From contig NZ_JBLWTL010000011.1 of NCBI RefSeq assembly GCF_048270095.1, positions 14,104 through 78,103 on the forward strand: a DNA stretch of 64,000 nucleotides, written 5' to 3'. The notes beneath the pieces were generated by a model. The model was not told where the DNA came from, made no database searches, and saw nothing but the letters and a program-made list of their open reading frames with translations. Made by a program: the position numbers and the translations under genes. How positions within the stretch are numbered: position 1 is the first letter of the stretch; every line of letters starts with the position of its first letter. Source of the DNA: Maricaulis sp048270095 (GTDB lineage: Bacteria > Pseudomonadota > Alphaproteobacteria > Caulobacterales > Maricaulaceae). This document shows positions 24,135 to 33,840 of the stretch, one piece after another.

Positions 24135-26228
24135 ATGAGCGAAGATCTCCGCAAGATCATTATTGACGGCCAGGAAATCGAGGTTCCGACTTCCTATACG
24201 CTGTTGCAGGCCGCCGAGACTGCCGGGCGCGAAATTCCGCGTTTCTGCTATCACGAGCGCCTGTCGGTCGCCGGCAATTGCCGCATGTGTCTGGTCGAGC
24301 TGGTGGGGGCACCCAAACCGGCTGCGTCCTGCGCCATGCAGGTCAAGGATATGCGCGGCGGGCCGAATGGTGAGCCGCCGGCGATGAATACGCTGTCGCC
24401 GATGGTCAAGAAGGCGCGCGAAGGGGTGATGGAGTTCCTGCTCATCAATCACCCGCTCGATTGCCCGATCTGCGACCAGGGCGGCGAATGCGATCTGCAG
24501 GACCAGTCGATTGCCTATGGCCGCACGGGTTCGCGCTTTCCTGAAAACAAGCGCGCCGTCGAAGACAAATATATGGGTCCGATCGTTGCGACGGAGATGA
24601 CGCGCTGCATCCAGTGCACGCGCTGCGTCCGTTTCGTCACCGAGATCGCCGGCGTGCCGGAGATCGGCATGATTGGCCGCGGCGAAGATGCCGAGATCAC
24701 GACCTATCTGGAAAAAGCCATCACTTCGGAACTCTCCGGCAATGTGATCGACCTTTGCCCGGTTGGCGCGCTGACCTCGAAACCCTACGCCTTCAATGCC
24801 CGTCCGTGGGAACTGGAAAAGACCGAGACTATCGATGTGATGGATGCGGTCGGCTCGAACATTCGCGTCGATGCGCGCGGTCCTGCCGTGCTGCGCATCC
24901 TGCCGCGCGTTCATGAGGGCGTGAATGAGGAATGGATTTCCGACAAGACGCGCTACGCCTGGGAAGGTCTGGGCCGTCAGCGCCTCGACAAGCCTTACGT
25001 CCGCGAGGCCGGCAAGCTGCGCGCGATTGACTGGCCCGAAGCGCTGAAAATCGCTGCCGGCAAACTCTCCGGCGACGCCTCGAAGATCGGCGCCATTGCC
25101 GGTGATCTGTGCCCGGTCGAGGAAATGAAGGCCGCCAAGGATTTGTTCGATGCGCTTGGCATCGTCTCCTATGATTGCCGCCAGGATGGATCGAAGCTGA
25201 ATTCCGGCAATCGCCAGGATTATCTCTTCAATACGACTATCGCCGGCATCGAAGACGCCGACGCGATCCTGGTCATCGGTGCCAATCCGCGCACCGAAGC
25301 GACGATGATCAATGCCCGCATCCGCAAGACCTGGCTCAATAATGACACCCAGGTCGGCCTGATCGGCGCACCGGTTGATCTGACCTATCCCTATGAGCAT
25401 GTCGGCACGTCCGCCAAGGATCTGGCCGGCCTGAAGAAGAAACGTTCCGGCTTCATCAAGACGCTGAAAGATGCCAAGCGTCCGATGATCATTCTCGGCT
25501 CTGCCGCCCTGGCCGGCGCAGACGGGGCGCAAGTCCTGCGCGCTGCCGGTGAACTTGCCGCCGCGGTCGGTGCAGTCAGCGCCGACTGGAATGGTTTCAA
25601 CGTGCTGCACACGGCCGCCAGCCGCGTCGGCGGTCTCGATCTCGGCTTCGTGCCGGGTGAGGGCGGTCATGATGTTGCCGGCCTGCAATCGGCGAAGATG
25701 GATACCATCGTGCTGATGGGCGCCGACGAGCTCGACATGGCCAGCTTCGGCGATGCCTTCGTGATCTATATCGGCAGCCATGGCGATGCCGGCGCCCACC
25801 GCGCCGATCTCATCCTGCCCGGCGCCGCCTGGACCGAACAGGACGGGATTTTCGTCAATACCGAGGGCCGGGTTCAGCTCGCCTCGCGCGCCGTCTTCCC
25901 GAAAGGCGATGCGAAGGAAAACTGGGCGATTTTCCGCGCCCTGTCCGAGCATCTCTCCAAGACCTTGCCGTATGACAATCTGGCGCAACTACGCCGCAAG
26001 CTGTTCGCTAGCCATGCCGTCTTCGCCGGGATTGATTATGCCCCCGGTTGCGATGATGCCGCCGAATTCGACGTCGCCAAGATCGGCGCTGCCGGTGATG
26101 TCGCCGCAGATGATTTCGGTGTCGCGGTGACGAATTTCTACTTTACCAACCCGATCGTGCGGGCCTCGAAGACGCTGGCGGAATGCTCCGCCATCGCCGC
26201 CGGGCCAGCCCAAGCTGCGGCGGAGTAA
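24135..26228 (+). CDS. nuoG: NADH-quinone oxidoreductase subunit G
   Basis: NuoG (75-kDa subunit) carries several iron-sulfur clusters leading from FMN toward N2. The 697-residue protein has the ferredoxin-like N-terminus (CYHERLSVAGNCRMCLVE), the His/Cys cluster HPLDCPICDQGGECDLQDQ (N5 region), and CIQCTRCVRFVTE with CPVGALTSKPY (N4 region). The rest is a molybdopterin-oxidoreductase-like fold without cofactor ligands. Its size matches alphaproteobacterial and mitochondrial forms rather than the longer E. coli NuoG. Confidence 0.96.
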   Translation: MSEDLRKIIIDGQEIEVPTSYTLLQAAETAGREIPRFCYHERLSVAGNCRMCLVELVGAPKPAASCAMQVKDMRGGPNGEPPAMNTLSPMVKKAREGVMEFLLINHPLDCPICDQGGECDLQDQSIAYGRTGSRFPENKRAVEDKYMGPIVATEMTRCIQCTRCVRFVTEIAGVPEIGMIGRGEDAEITTYLEKAITSELSGNVIDLCPVGALTSKPYAFNARPWELEKTETIDVMDAVGSNIRVDARGPAVLRILPRVHEGVNEEWISDKTRYAWEGLGRQRLDKPYVREAGKLRAIDWPEALKIAAGKLSGDASKIGAIAGDLCPVEEMKAAKDLFDALGIVSYDCRQDGSKLNSGNRQDYLFNTTIAGIEDADAILVIGANPRTEATMINARIRKTWLNNDTQVGLIGAPVDLTYPYEHVGTSAKDLAGLKKKRSGFIKTLKDAKRPMIILGSAALAGADGAQVLRAAGELAAAVGAVSADWNGFNVLHTAASRVGGLDLGFVPGEGGHDVAGLQSAKMDTIVLMGADELDMASFGDAFVIYIGSHGDAGAHRADLILPGAAWTEQDGIFVNTEGRVQLASRAVFPKGDAKENWAIFRALSEHLSKTLPYDNLAQLRRKLFASHAVFAGIDYAPGCDDAAEFDVAKIGAAGDVAADDFGVAVTNFYFTNPIVRASKTLAECSAIAAGPAQAAAE

Positions 26229-26231
26229 GCG

Positions 26232-27311
26232 ATGAGCGATTTCATCACCCAATTCGGCGTCTGGGGCGGGCTGGGCATGGCCGTGCTGCAGATCCTCGGC
26301 TTCACCATTGTGTTGCTGATTGCGCTGGCCTTCCTGCTGCTGATGGATCGCAAGGTCTGGGCGGCAGTGCAGATGCGCAAGGGCCCCAATGTGGTCGGCG
26401 CTTTCGGTCTGCTGCAGTCTTTCGCGGATTTCTTCAAATTCGTGTTCAAGGAAATCGTCATTCCGGCCGGCGTTGATCGTCCGCTCTATATTCTCGCACC
26501 CTTGCTGACCCTGGTCCTGGCCTTCGCCACCTGGGCCGTGGTGCCGGTGGCACCGGGCTGGGTGATCGCCGACCTCAATGTTGGCCTGCTCTACCTGTTC
26601 GCGATGTCCTCGCTGGGTGTTTACGGCATCATCATTGGCGGCTGGGCCTCCAACTCGAAATTCCCATTCCTGGCGGCGCTGCGTTCGGCGGCCCAGATGG
26701 TCTCCTATGAAGTCTCGATCGGCTTCGTCATCGTCACCGTGCTGCTGTTTGCCGGTTCGATGAATCTCTCCGTTATCGTCGAGGCCCAGTCGGGCGGCTT
26801 CTGGAACTGGAATGTGCTCGCTGGCCGGGCCCTGTTTGAAGATGGCTGGCCGATGTTCCTGGTGATGATCCCGATGACGGTGATCTTCTTCATCTCCGCT
26901 CTGGCCGAGACCAACCGTCCGCCGTTTGATCTGGCCGAAGCCGAGTCCGAACTCGTCGCCGGCTATCAGACCGAATATTCCTCGACGCCCTATCTGCTGT
27001 TCATGATCGGCGAATATCTCAACATCGTCCTGATGTGTGCGATGACGACGATCCTGTTCTTCGGCGGCTGGAATCCACCGATCGAGCTGGACACGACGGC
27101 CTGGCCGTACCTGGTCTCGCATTTGTGGTTCTTCTTCTGGTTTGCGATCAAGGTGGTCTTCTTCTTCTTCATGTTTGCCATGGTGAAGGCGCTGACGCCG
27201 CGTTACCGCTATGACCAGCTGATGCGTCTGGGCTGGAAGATCTTCCTGCCGACCTCGCTGGCCGCGGTCGCACTGGTCGGCGCCTACATCGTCTTCGGGG
27301 CACAGGGATAA
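26232..27311 (+). CDS. nuoH: NADH-quinone oxidoreductase subunit H
   Basis: NuoH (ND1) is the membrane subunit that borders the quinone chamber. The 359-residue protein has about eight hydrophobic helices, the signature LLMDRKVWAAVQMRKGPNVVG near residue 36, and the acidic loop AETNRPPFDLAEAESELVAGYQ-type segment (about residues 222-242) that contacts the quinone tunnel. It follows nuoG by 3 bp. Confidence 0.97.
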   Translation: MSDFITQFGVWGGLGMAVLQILGFTIVLLIALAFLLLMDRKVWAAVQMRKGPNVVGAFGLLQSFADFFKFVFKEIVIPAGVDRPLYILAPLLTLVLAFATWAVVPVAPGWVIADLNVGLLYLFAMSSLGVYGIIIGGWASNSKFPFLAALRSAAQMVSYEVSIGFVIVTVLLFAGSMNLSVIVEAQSGGFWNWNVLAGRALFEDGWPMFLVMIPMTVIFFISALAETNRPPFDLAEAESELVAGYQTEYSSTPYLLFMIGEYLNIVLMCAMTTILFFGGWNPPIELDTTAWPYLVSHLWFFFWFAIKVVFFFFMFAMVKALTPRYRYDQLMRLGWKIFLPTSLAAVALVGAYIVFGAQG

Positions 27312-27316
27312 TCGTC

Positions 27317-27805
27317 ATGGGACGTATTGAACAAACCATTCGCGGTGCCTTGCTGATGGACTTCTGGTCCGCCTTCGGGCTGGGCATGAAGTATTTCTTC
27401 GCCAAGAAAGCGACGCTGAACTACCCCTTCGAAAAGGGCCCGCTGAGCCCGCGCTTCCGTGGTCAGCATGCGCTGCGCCGCTATGCCAATGGCGAAGAGC
27501 GCTGCATCGCCTGCAAGCTGTGCGAGGCGATCTGCCCGGCCCAGGCCATCACTATCGAAGCGGAACCCCGCGAGGACGGCTCACGCCGCACCACGCGCTA
27601 TGACATCGACATGACCAAGTGCATCTATTGCGGTTATTGCCAGGAAGCCTGCCCGGTCGACGCCATCGTCGAAGGGCCGAATTTCGAATTTGCCGCCGAG
27701 ACGCGCGAAGAATTGTATTACGACAAGGCAAAACTGCTCGAGAACGGCGATCGCTGGGAACGGGAAATTGCCAGGAATCTGGAACTCGACGCGCCGTATC
27801 GCTGA
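27317..27805 (+). CDS. nuoI: NADH-quinone oxidoreductase subunit I
   Basis: NuoI (23-kDa subunit) holds clusters N6a and N6b. The 162-residue protein has two intact 4Fe-4S motifs, CIACKLCEAICPAQAI and CIYCGYCQEACPVDAIVEG, and the N-terminal amphipathic helix that anchors it to the membrane arm. 42 bp separate it from nuoJ, with GAACGGAAGAGGG as the next ribosome binding site. Confidence 0.97.
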   Translation: MGRIEQTIRGALLMDFWSAFGLGMKYFFAKKATLNYPFEKGPLSPRFRGQHALRRYANGEERCIACKLCEAICPAQAITIEAEPREDGSRRTTRYDIDMTKCIYCGYCQEACPVDAIVEGPNFEFAAETREELYYDKAKLLENGDRWEREIARNLELDAPYR

Positions 27806-27847
27806 TACGGCCGTTATCTGAGACGCAAGAGAACGGAAGAGGGCATC

Positions 27848-28459
27848 ATGCTCGCAACACTGGCCTTCTGGGCCTTTTCCGGAGTGCTGATAGCGTCGGC
27901 CTTCATGGTCGTCATCGCGCGCAATCCGGTCAGGTCGGTTTTGTTCCTGATCCTCGCCTTCTTCTCGGCGGCGGGCCTGTTTGTCCTGCTTGGCGCGGAA
28001 TTCCTCGCCATGCTGCTGATCGTTGTCTATGTCGGCGCGGTCGCGGTGCTTTTCCTGTTCGTGGTGATGATGCTCGACGTCAATTTCACCGAGCTGAAAC
28101 AGGGCTTTCTGAGCTATCTCCCGCTCGGCGCCATTGTCGCGCTGATCCTCGCGGGCGAGCTGGTGATGATCGCGATGACCTGGCAGAGCTCGCCGCAAGC
28201 CGAGGCGCTGCGCGCCGCCGCGACGCCGGAAGGGATGTCCAATCTCGAGGCGCTCGGTCTCATTCTCTACAATGATTACATCTACTTCTTCCAGACATCC
28301 GGTCTGGTTCTGCTGGTCGCCATGATCGGCGCCATCGTGCTGACCTTGCGTCACAAGTCCGGCGTCAGGCGCCAGAGCGTGACGGCCCAGGTCGGCCGCC
28401 GCCGCGAAGACGCCGTCGAGATGCTCGACATCAAACCAGGACAGGGGATTGGCGAATGA
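27848..28459 (+). CDS. nuoJ: NADH-quinone oxidoreductase subunit J
   Basis: NuoJ (ND6) is a five-helix membrane subunit. The 203-residue protein has helices beginning with LATLAFWAFSGVLIASAF and the conserved GAEFLAMLLIVVYVGAVAVLFLFVVMM-type helix, which carries the pi-bulge region. Its stop overlaps the nuoK start by 4 bp (ATGA). Confidence 0.95.
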   Translation: MLATLAFWAFSGVLIASAFMVVIARNPVRSVLFLILAFFSAAGLFVLLGAEFLAMLLIVVYVGAVAVLFLFVVMMLDVNFTELKQGFLSYLPLGAIVALILAGELVMIAMTWQSSPQAEALRAAATPEGMSNLEALGLILYNDYIYFFQTSGLVLLVAMIGAIVLTLRHKSGVRRQSVTAQVGRRREDAVEMLDIKPGQGIGE

Positions 28460-28767
28460 TCGATATCGGTCTGGGACATTATCTCGCCGTTGCGGCGATC
28501 CTGTTCACGATTGGCGTGTTCGGGATTTTCGTGAACCGCAAGAACGTCATCATCCTGTTGATGTCGGTCGAGCTGATCCTGCTCTCGGTGAATATCAATC
28601 TGGTGGCGTTTTCCAGCTTCCTCGGCGATCTCGCCGGACAGGTCTTTGCCCTGTTCGTGCTGACCGTCGCCGCCGCCGAGGCCGCCGTCGGTCTCGCCAT
28701 TCTCGTCGTATACTACCGCAACCGGGGCGATATCTCGGTTGAGGGCGCCAATCTGATGAAGGGCTAA
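28456..28767 (+). CDS. nuoK: NADH-quinone oxidoreductase subunit K
   Basis: NuoK (ND4L) is a three-helix membrane subunit; two membrane glutamates take part in proton transfer. The 103-residue protein has MSVELILLSVNINLVAFS with one of these glutamates, and LTVAAAEAAVGLAILVVYYR with the other. Length is standard. Confidence 0.96.
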   Translation: MIDIGLGHYLAVAAILFTIGVFGIFVNRKNVIILLMSVELILLSVNINLVAFSSFLGDLAGQVFALFVLTVAAAEAAVGLAILVVYYRNRGDISVEGANLMKG

Positions 28768-28774
28768 GGGGATT

Positions 28775-30868
28775 ATGGCAGTTCTCATCGTCTTCGGTCC
28801 GCTGTTTGCCGCTGCCTTCGCAGGCCTGTTCGGCAATTTCATCGGTCACCGCGTCGCCCAGATCGTCACCACCGGCTTTGTCGTGGTGTCGGCCCTGTTG
28901 TCGATCCTCAATTTCTTTGACGTCGCCTATGGCGGCAATAGCCAGACCATTCACCTGGCGACCTGGATGTCGGTCGGCACCTTCGATGTCAGCTGGGCGA
29001 TCAAGCTCGACACGCTGTCATCGGTGATGCTGGTTGTGGTCACCAGCGTTGCCTCGCTGGTCCATATCTATTCCTGGGGCTATATGGCGAACGACCCGCA
29101 CCGGTCGCGCTTCTTCGCCTATCTTTCGCTGTTTACCTTCGCCATGCTGTCCCTGGTGACGGCCGACAATTTCCTCCAGCTCTTCTTCGGCTGGGAAGGC
29201 GTGGGCCTGGCCTCCTATCTGCTGATCGGCTTCTGGTACAAGAAGAAGTCCGCCAATGACGCGGCCATCAAGGCCTTCGTCACCAACCGGGTCGGCGATT
29301 TCGGCTTTGCCATCGGCATTATGGCGATCTTCCTGGTGTTCGGTTCGGTCAGCTTCAATGATGTCTTCGCGGCTGCCGGCGACCATACCGCGACGACGCT
29401 CGCCTTTGCCGGCATGGATATCCCGGCGATCGAACTGATTGCCATCCTGCTGTTTGTCGGCGCGATGGGTAAATCGGCGCAATTCTTCCTGCATGTCTGG
29501 CTGCCCGATGCGATGGAGGGACCGACCCCGGTCTCCGCCCTGATCCACGCTGCCACCATGGTGACCGCCGGGGTCTTCCTGGTCTGCCGCGCTTTCCCGA
29601 TTTTCGAACTGGCGCCCCATGCCTCCGCCTTCATCACCGTGATCGGGGCGTTGACCGCCTTCTTCGCAGCGACCGTCGGTCTGGCCCAGAACGACATCAA
29701 GCGCGTCATCGCCTATTCCACCTGTTCGCAGCTGGGCTATATGTTCTTCGCCGCCGGGCTTGGCCTGTACGGCGCCGCCATGTTCCACCTGTTCACGCAC
29801 GCCTTCTTCAAGGCCTTGCTCTTCCTCGGATCCGGTTCGGTCATCCATGGGCTGCATGATGAGCAGGACATGCGAAAAATGGGCGGGCTCACCAAGATGA
29901 TGCCCGCGACCTGGATCATGATGCTGATCGGCACGATTGCCCTGACCGGCGTCGGTCTGCCCTTCGCGGCGCTTGGTATCGGCGTCCTGCCTGATCTCGG
30001 CTTTGCCGGCTTCTTCTCCAAGGATGCGATCATCGAAGGCGCCTATATGGCCGGCCAGCAAGGTATTGCCTTCGGCAATCTGGCTTTCTGGGTCGGTGTC
30101 ATCGCGGCACTTCTGACCAGCTTCTACTCCTGGCGCCTGATCTTCATGACCTTCAACGGGACCTTCCGGGGTGACAAGCACACCTTCGACCACGCCCATG
30201 ATCCGCCATGGTCGATGATGGGCGCGCTCGTCGTGCTCGCCATCGGTGCGATCTTCGCCGGTGGTCTGATGAAGAATGATTTCATCGGCGGCAATTCGGC
30301 GCATTTCTGGAATGAAAGCCTGCCCGGCGCGGTCCACGGACCGGCTGTCGCGGGCGGTGATGCCGATGCTCATGGGGATGTAGTGGCTCATGGCGAGCCT
30401 GCAGCACACGAACAGCCGGCCAACACCCATGCTGCGGCAGACGAGGGCGAGGCTCACGCGACTGGCGAACATCCGCCCGTCTGGGTCATCCTGGCGCCGT
30501 TTGTCGTCACCCTGATCGGCTTCCTGGCTGCGATATACGCCTATCTGATCAATGTCGGGATGGGCGCCCGGATTGCCGCGCGTGGCGGTCCGATCCACTC
30601 GCTCCTCTACAATAAATGGTATGTCGACGAGATTTACCATTTCATTTTCGTGAGAGGTGCCAAGGGCTTGGGCGATGTGTTCTGGAAGTTCTTCGATGTG
30701 CGCATCATTGACGGCTTCGGCCCGAACGGCGTCGCCGGCATGACGTTTGCCGCCGCCAAACGCATCGCGAAGGCCCAGTCAGGCTTTGTCTATCACTACG
30801 CATTCGTGATGCTGATCGGTGTTCTGGGGCTGACCCTCTGGATTCTCGCCGGCGCAGGAGGCCAATAG
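28775..30868 (+). CDS. nuoL: NADH-quinone oxidoreductase subunit L
   Basis: NuoL (ND5) is the distal antiporter-like proton pump of complex I and carries the long lateral helix. The 697-residue protein shows FFGWEGVGLASYLLIGFWYKK (with the key Glu), the conserved GAMGKSAQFFLHVWLPDAMEGPTPVSALIHAATMV region (key Lys and His), and NDIKRVIAYSTCSQLGYM. Between late helices, about residues 521-566, lies a hydrophilic segment with seven histidines plus many Ala, Gly, Asp and Glu, outside the conserved fold. Confidence 0.96.
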   Translation: MAVLIVFGPLFAAAFAGLFGNFIGHRVAQIVTTGFVVVSALLSILNFFDVAYGGNSQTIHLATWMSVGTFDVSWAIKLDTLSSVMLVVVTSVASLVHIYSWGYMANDPHRSRFFAYLSLFTFAMLSLVTADNFLQLFFGWEGVGLASYLLIGFWYKKKSANDAAIKAFVTNRVGDFGFAIGIMAIFLVFGSVSFNDVFAAAGDHTATTLAFAGMDIPAIELIAILLFVGAMGKSAQFFLHVWLPDAMEGPTPVSALIHAATMVTAGVFLVCRAFPIFELAPHASAFITVIGALTAFFAATVGLAQNDIKRVIAYSTCSQLGYMFFAAGLGLYGAAMFHLFTHAFFKALLFLGSGSVIHGLHDEQDMRKMGGLTKMMPATWIMMLIGTIALTGVGLPFAALGIGVLPDLGFAGFFSKDAIIEGAYMAGQQGIAFGNLAFWVGVIAALLTSFYSWRLIFMTFNGTFRGDKHTFDHAHDPPWSMMGALVVLAIGAIFAGGLMKNDFIGGNSAHFWNESLPGAVHGPAVAGGDADAHGDVVAHGEPAAHEQPANTHAAADEGEAHATGEHPPVWVILAPFVVTLIGFLAAIYAYLINVGMGARIAARGGPIHSLLYNKWYVDEIYHFIFVRGAKGLGDVFWKFFDVRIIDGFGPNGVAGMTFAAAKRIAKAQSGFVYHYAFVMLIGVLGLTLWILAGAGGQ

Positions 30869-30869
30869 C

Positions 30870-32384
30870 ATGTTTTCCGAGCTCGATGCCTTCCTGTCGA
30901 TCCTGACCTTCACACCAGCTATTGGTGCTGTAATCATTGCCGTTTTCCGGTTCGCCTCGCGTCCTGAAGACCAGGGCCTGATCGACAAGAATTCGCGCGT
31001 GGTGGCCCTCGGCGCGACCCTCGTCACCCTGTTGTTTGCCGGCTTGATGCTGCTCGAATTCGATCCGGCTGTTTCCGGCTTCCAATTCGTGCATGAGGTT
31101 GTCTGGCTTGAACAAATTGGCATGGGCTACCGCATGGGCGTCGATGGCATTTCGGTGCTCTTCGTCGTCCTGACGGCCTTCCTGATGCCGATCTGTATCC
31201 TGGCATCAGGCGCGATCGAAAAGCGCGTCGCCGATTACATGATCGCTTTCCTGCTGCTGGAAACCCTGATCCTGGGCGTCTTCACTGCGCTCGATCTTGT
31301 TGTTTTCTATGTGTTATTCGAAGGCGGCCTGATCCCGATGTTCCTGATCATCGGGGTGTGGGGCGGTCAGAACCGCGTCTATGCCGCGTTCAAATTCTTC
31401 CTCTATACCCTGCTGGGCTCCGTGCTCATGCTGGTGGCGATGATCTATATGTTCCTGCAAGCGGGAACGACCGACATCACCGTCCTGCTCGACACCGCCT
31501 TCACACCGCAGGCCCAGACCTGGCTCTGGCTCGCCTTCTTCGCCTCCTTCGCGGTGAAGATGCCGATGTGGCCGGTTCATACCTGGTTGCCCGATGCCCA
31601 CGTCCAGGCACCGACAGCCGGTTCGGTCATCCTGGCCGGTGTGCTCCTGAAAATGGGCGGTTACGGCTTCCTGCGCTTCTCGCTGCCGATGTTCCCGGAT
31701 GCCAGCGCCTATTTCGCGCCCATGGTCTTCGTGCTCTCGCTGATCGCCATCATCTATACCTCCCTGGTCGCGTTCCGGCAGACCGACATCAAGAAGCTGA
31801 TCGCCTATTCTTCGGTCGCGCATATGGGTTTTGTGACGCTGGGCCTGTTCTCGATGAATATGCTCGGGGTGCAGGGCGCCATCTTCCAGATGATCTCCCA
31901 CGGCTTTATCTCCTCGGCGCTCTTCTTGTGCGTCGGTGTGATCTATGACCGCATGCACACGCGCGAAATCGCTTTTTATGGCGGGGTCGTGCACAAGATG
32001 CCGGTCTATGCGGCGATCTTCGGCCTGTTTGCCATGGCCAATGTCGGGCTGCCGGGCACATCCGGATTCATCGGCGAAATCATGACGATGATCGGTGGCT
32101 ACCAGGTCGCCTGGTGGGTCGGTGCCGGCGCAGCTGTCGGGATTATCCTGTCGGCGGTCTATATGCTGACCGTCTATCGCGATGTTGTGTTCGGCGAGAT
32201 CACCAATCCAAAGCTCAACACGCTGACCGATCTCAACCGCACGGAATGGATCATCTTCGTGCCGTTGATCATCATGACGCTTTTGCTCGGTGTTTCCTCC
32301 ACCCTGGTGACCGATATCACGGCCGCTTCGGTCGAGGCGCTGATCTCCAATTATGATGCGGCACTCGCCGCACCGGCTCAGTAA
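30870..32384 (+). CDS. nuoM: NADH-quinone oxidoreductase subunit M
   Basis: NuoM (ND4) is an antiporter-like proton pump subunit. The 504-residue protein has the conserved YVLFEGGLIPMFLIIGVWGG helix with the essential Glu, FASFAVKMPMWPVHTWLPDAH with the essential Lys, and IKKLIAYSSVAHMGFVTLG. It starts 1 bp after nuoL stops. Confidence 0.97.
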   Translation: MFSELDAFLSILTFTPAIGAVIIAVFRFASRPEDQGLIDKNSRVVALGATLVTLLFAGLMLLEFDPAVSGFQFVHEVVWLEQIGMGYRMGVDGISVLFVVLTAFLMPICILASGAIEKRVADYMIAFLLLETLILGVFTALDLVVFYVLFEGGLIPMFLIIGVWGGQNRVYAAFKFFLYTLLGSVLMLVAMIYMFLQAGTTDITVLLDTAFTPQAQTWLWLAFFASFAVKMPMWPVHTWLPDAHVQAPTAGSVILAGVLLKMGGYGFLRFSLPMFPDASAYFAPMVFVLSLIAIIYTSLVAFRQTDIKKLIAYSSVAHMGFVTLGLFSMNMLGVQGAIFQMISHGFISSALFLCVGVIYDRMHTREIAFYGGVVHKMPVYAAIFGLFAMANVGLPGTSGFIGEIMTMIGGYQVAWWVGAGAAVGIILSAVYMLTVYRDVVFGEITNPKLNTLTDLNRTEWIIFVPLIIMTLLLGVSSTLVTDITAASVEALISNYDAALAAPAQ

Positions 32385-32394
32385 GAGGCCTGAC

Positions 32395-33837
32395 ATGACC
32401 GCGGATATGCTCTCCCACGACCTGTCGCTCCTGACACCGGAACTGATGCTGGCTGGCGGCGCCATGGCGCTGTTGATGCTCGGGGTTTTCCTCAAAGGGG
32501 CGGGCACACCGCGCCTTGTCCATCTGCTGACAATCGGGCTTCTGGTCGCCGCCGGTTTTGCCGCGCTTTTCCTGACTGGCGATGATGGCCAGGCCTTTGG
32601 CGGCGCCTTCGTGCTCGACTCGCTGGCGAAATATTCCAAGGTCGCGATTACGCTGGCCGCAGCTGTCGCCCTGCTTCTGGCATTGCCCTATCTGGAGTCA
32701 GAGAAGCTCTCCAAGATCGAATTTCCGGTTCTGGTCGCGCTGGCCGTCACCGGCATGGTGATGATGGTTTCGGCCAATGACCTGATCTCGATGTATATGG
32801 CCGTCGAGCTGCAATCACTGGCGCTCTACGTATTGGCGGCGTTCAATCGCGACAGCCTGCGCGCCTCCGAAGCCGGCCTCAAATATTTCGTCCTCGGTGC
32901 ACTGTCCTCCGGCCTGCTGCTGTATGGTGCCTCGCTGGTCTATGGCTTCAGCGGGTCAACCGGTTTCAACGAGATCGCCATCGCCGTCGCCGGTGAGCCG
33001 TCCATCGGCCTGATCTTCGGCCTGGTCTTCGTGATTTGTGGTCTCGCCTTCAAGGTTTCCGCTGCGCCCTTCCACATGTGGACGCCGGACGTTTATGAGG
33101 GCGCTCCCACGCCGGTCACCGCCCTGTTTGCCTCGGCGCCGAAAATGGCGGCCATCGTGCTGCTGGCGCGCGTTCTGCTGGAGCCCTTCGGGGGCATGAT
33201 TGACCAGTGGCGCGATGTCGTCTGGATCATCGCCGTCCTGTCGATGGGGGTCGGTGCCTTTGGCGCGCTGACGCAGCAAAACTTCAAACGCCTGATGGCC
33301 TATTCCTCGATTGGCAATATCGGTTACGCCCTCGTCGCGATCGCCGCTGCCAGCCAGACCGGTATCTGGGCGCTGCTGGTTTTCATGTCGCTCTACATGA
33401 TCTCCGTGGTCGGCACGTTCGGCGCAATGCTGTCGATGCGGACCCGCGAGGGCATGGTCGAGCAGATCTCTGACCTGGCCGGGCTGGCGCAAACCAATCC
33501 GGGCCTGGGCTGGTCCCTGACCGCGCTGATGTTCTCGATTGGCGGTCTGCCCTTCTTTGTCGGCTTCTTTGGCAAATTCTTCGTCGTCTTCTCGGCCGTC
33601 CAGTCGGACCTTCTCATCCTCGCGGTTCTGGCGGTCCTCTTCAGCGTCGTCAGCGCGGCCTATTATCTGCGCATTATCAAGGTGATGTGGTTTGATGCGC
33701 CGGAAGTGAATTTCGTACAGCCGGCGATGAGCATCTACTGGGTCACCCGCGTGGCGGGTTGGTCGACCTTGCTGCTGCTGCCGGCCCTCGGCTGGATGGT
33801 CTACCGGGCCTTCAGTGTTGGCCTGGACGTGCTCTAG
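32395..33837 (+). CDS. nuoN: NADH-quinone oxidoreductase subunit N
   Basis: NuoN (ND2) is the third antiporter-like subunit and the last gene of the nuo set. The 480-residue protein has MYMAVELQSLALYVLAAFNR (Glu), GLAFKVSAAPFHMWTPDVYEGAPTPVTALF-type region (Lys), and NFKRLMAYSSIGNIGYALV. ATG 32395 is chosen because AAGAGG lies 6 bases upstream. An earlier in-frame ATG (32353) would overlap nuoM and lacks one. All 14 subunits are intact. Confidence 0.96.
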   Translation: MTADMLSHDLSLLTPELMLAGGAMALLMLGVFLKGAGTPRLVHLLTIGLLVAAGFAALFLTGDDGQAFGGAFVLDSLAKYSKVAITLAAAVALLLALPYLESEKLSKIEFPVLVALAVTGMVMMVSANDLISMYMAVELQSLALYVLAAFNRDSLRASEAGLKYFVLGALSSGLLLYGASLVYGFSGSTGFNEIAIAVAGEPSIGLIFGLVFVICGLAFKVSAAPFHMWTPDVYEGAPTPVTALFASAPKMAAIVLLARVLLEPFGGMIDQWRDVVWIIAVLSMGVGAFGALTQQNFKRLMAYSSIGNIGYALVAIAAASQTGIWALLVFMSLYMISVVGTFGAMLSMRTREGMVEQISDLAGLAQTNPGLGWSLTALMFSIGGLPFFVGFFGKFFVVFSAVQSDLLILAVLAVLFSVVSAAYYLRIIKVMWFDAPEVNFVQPAMSIYWVTRVAGWSTLLLLPALGWMVYRAFSVGLDVL

Positions 33838-33840
33838 ACA

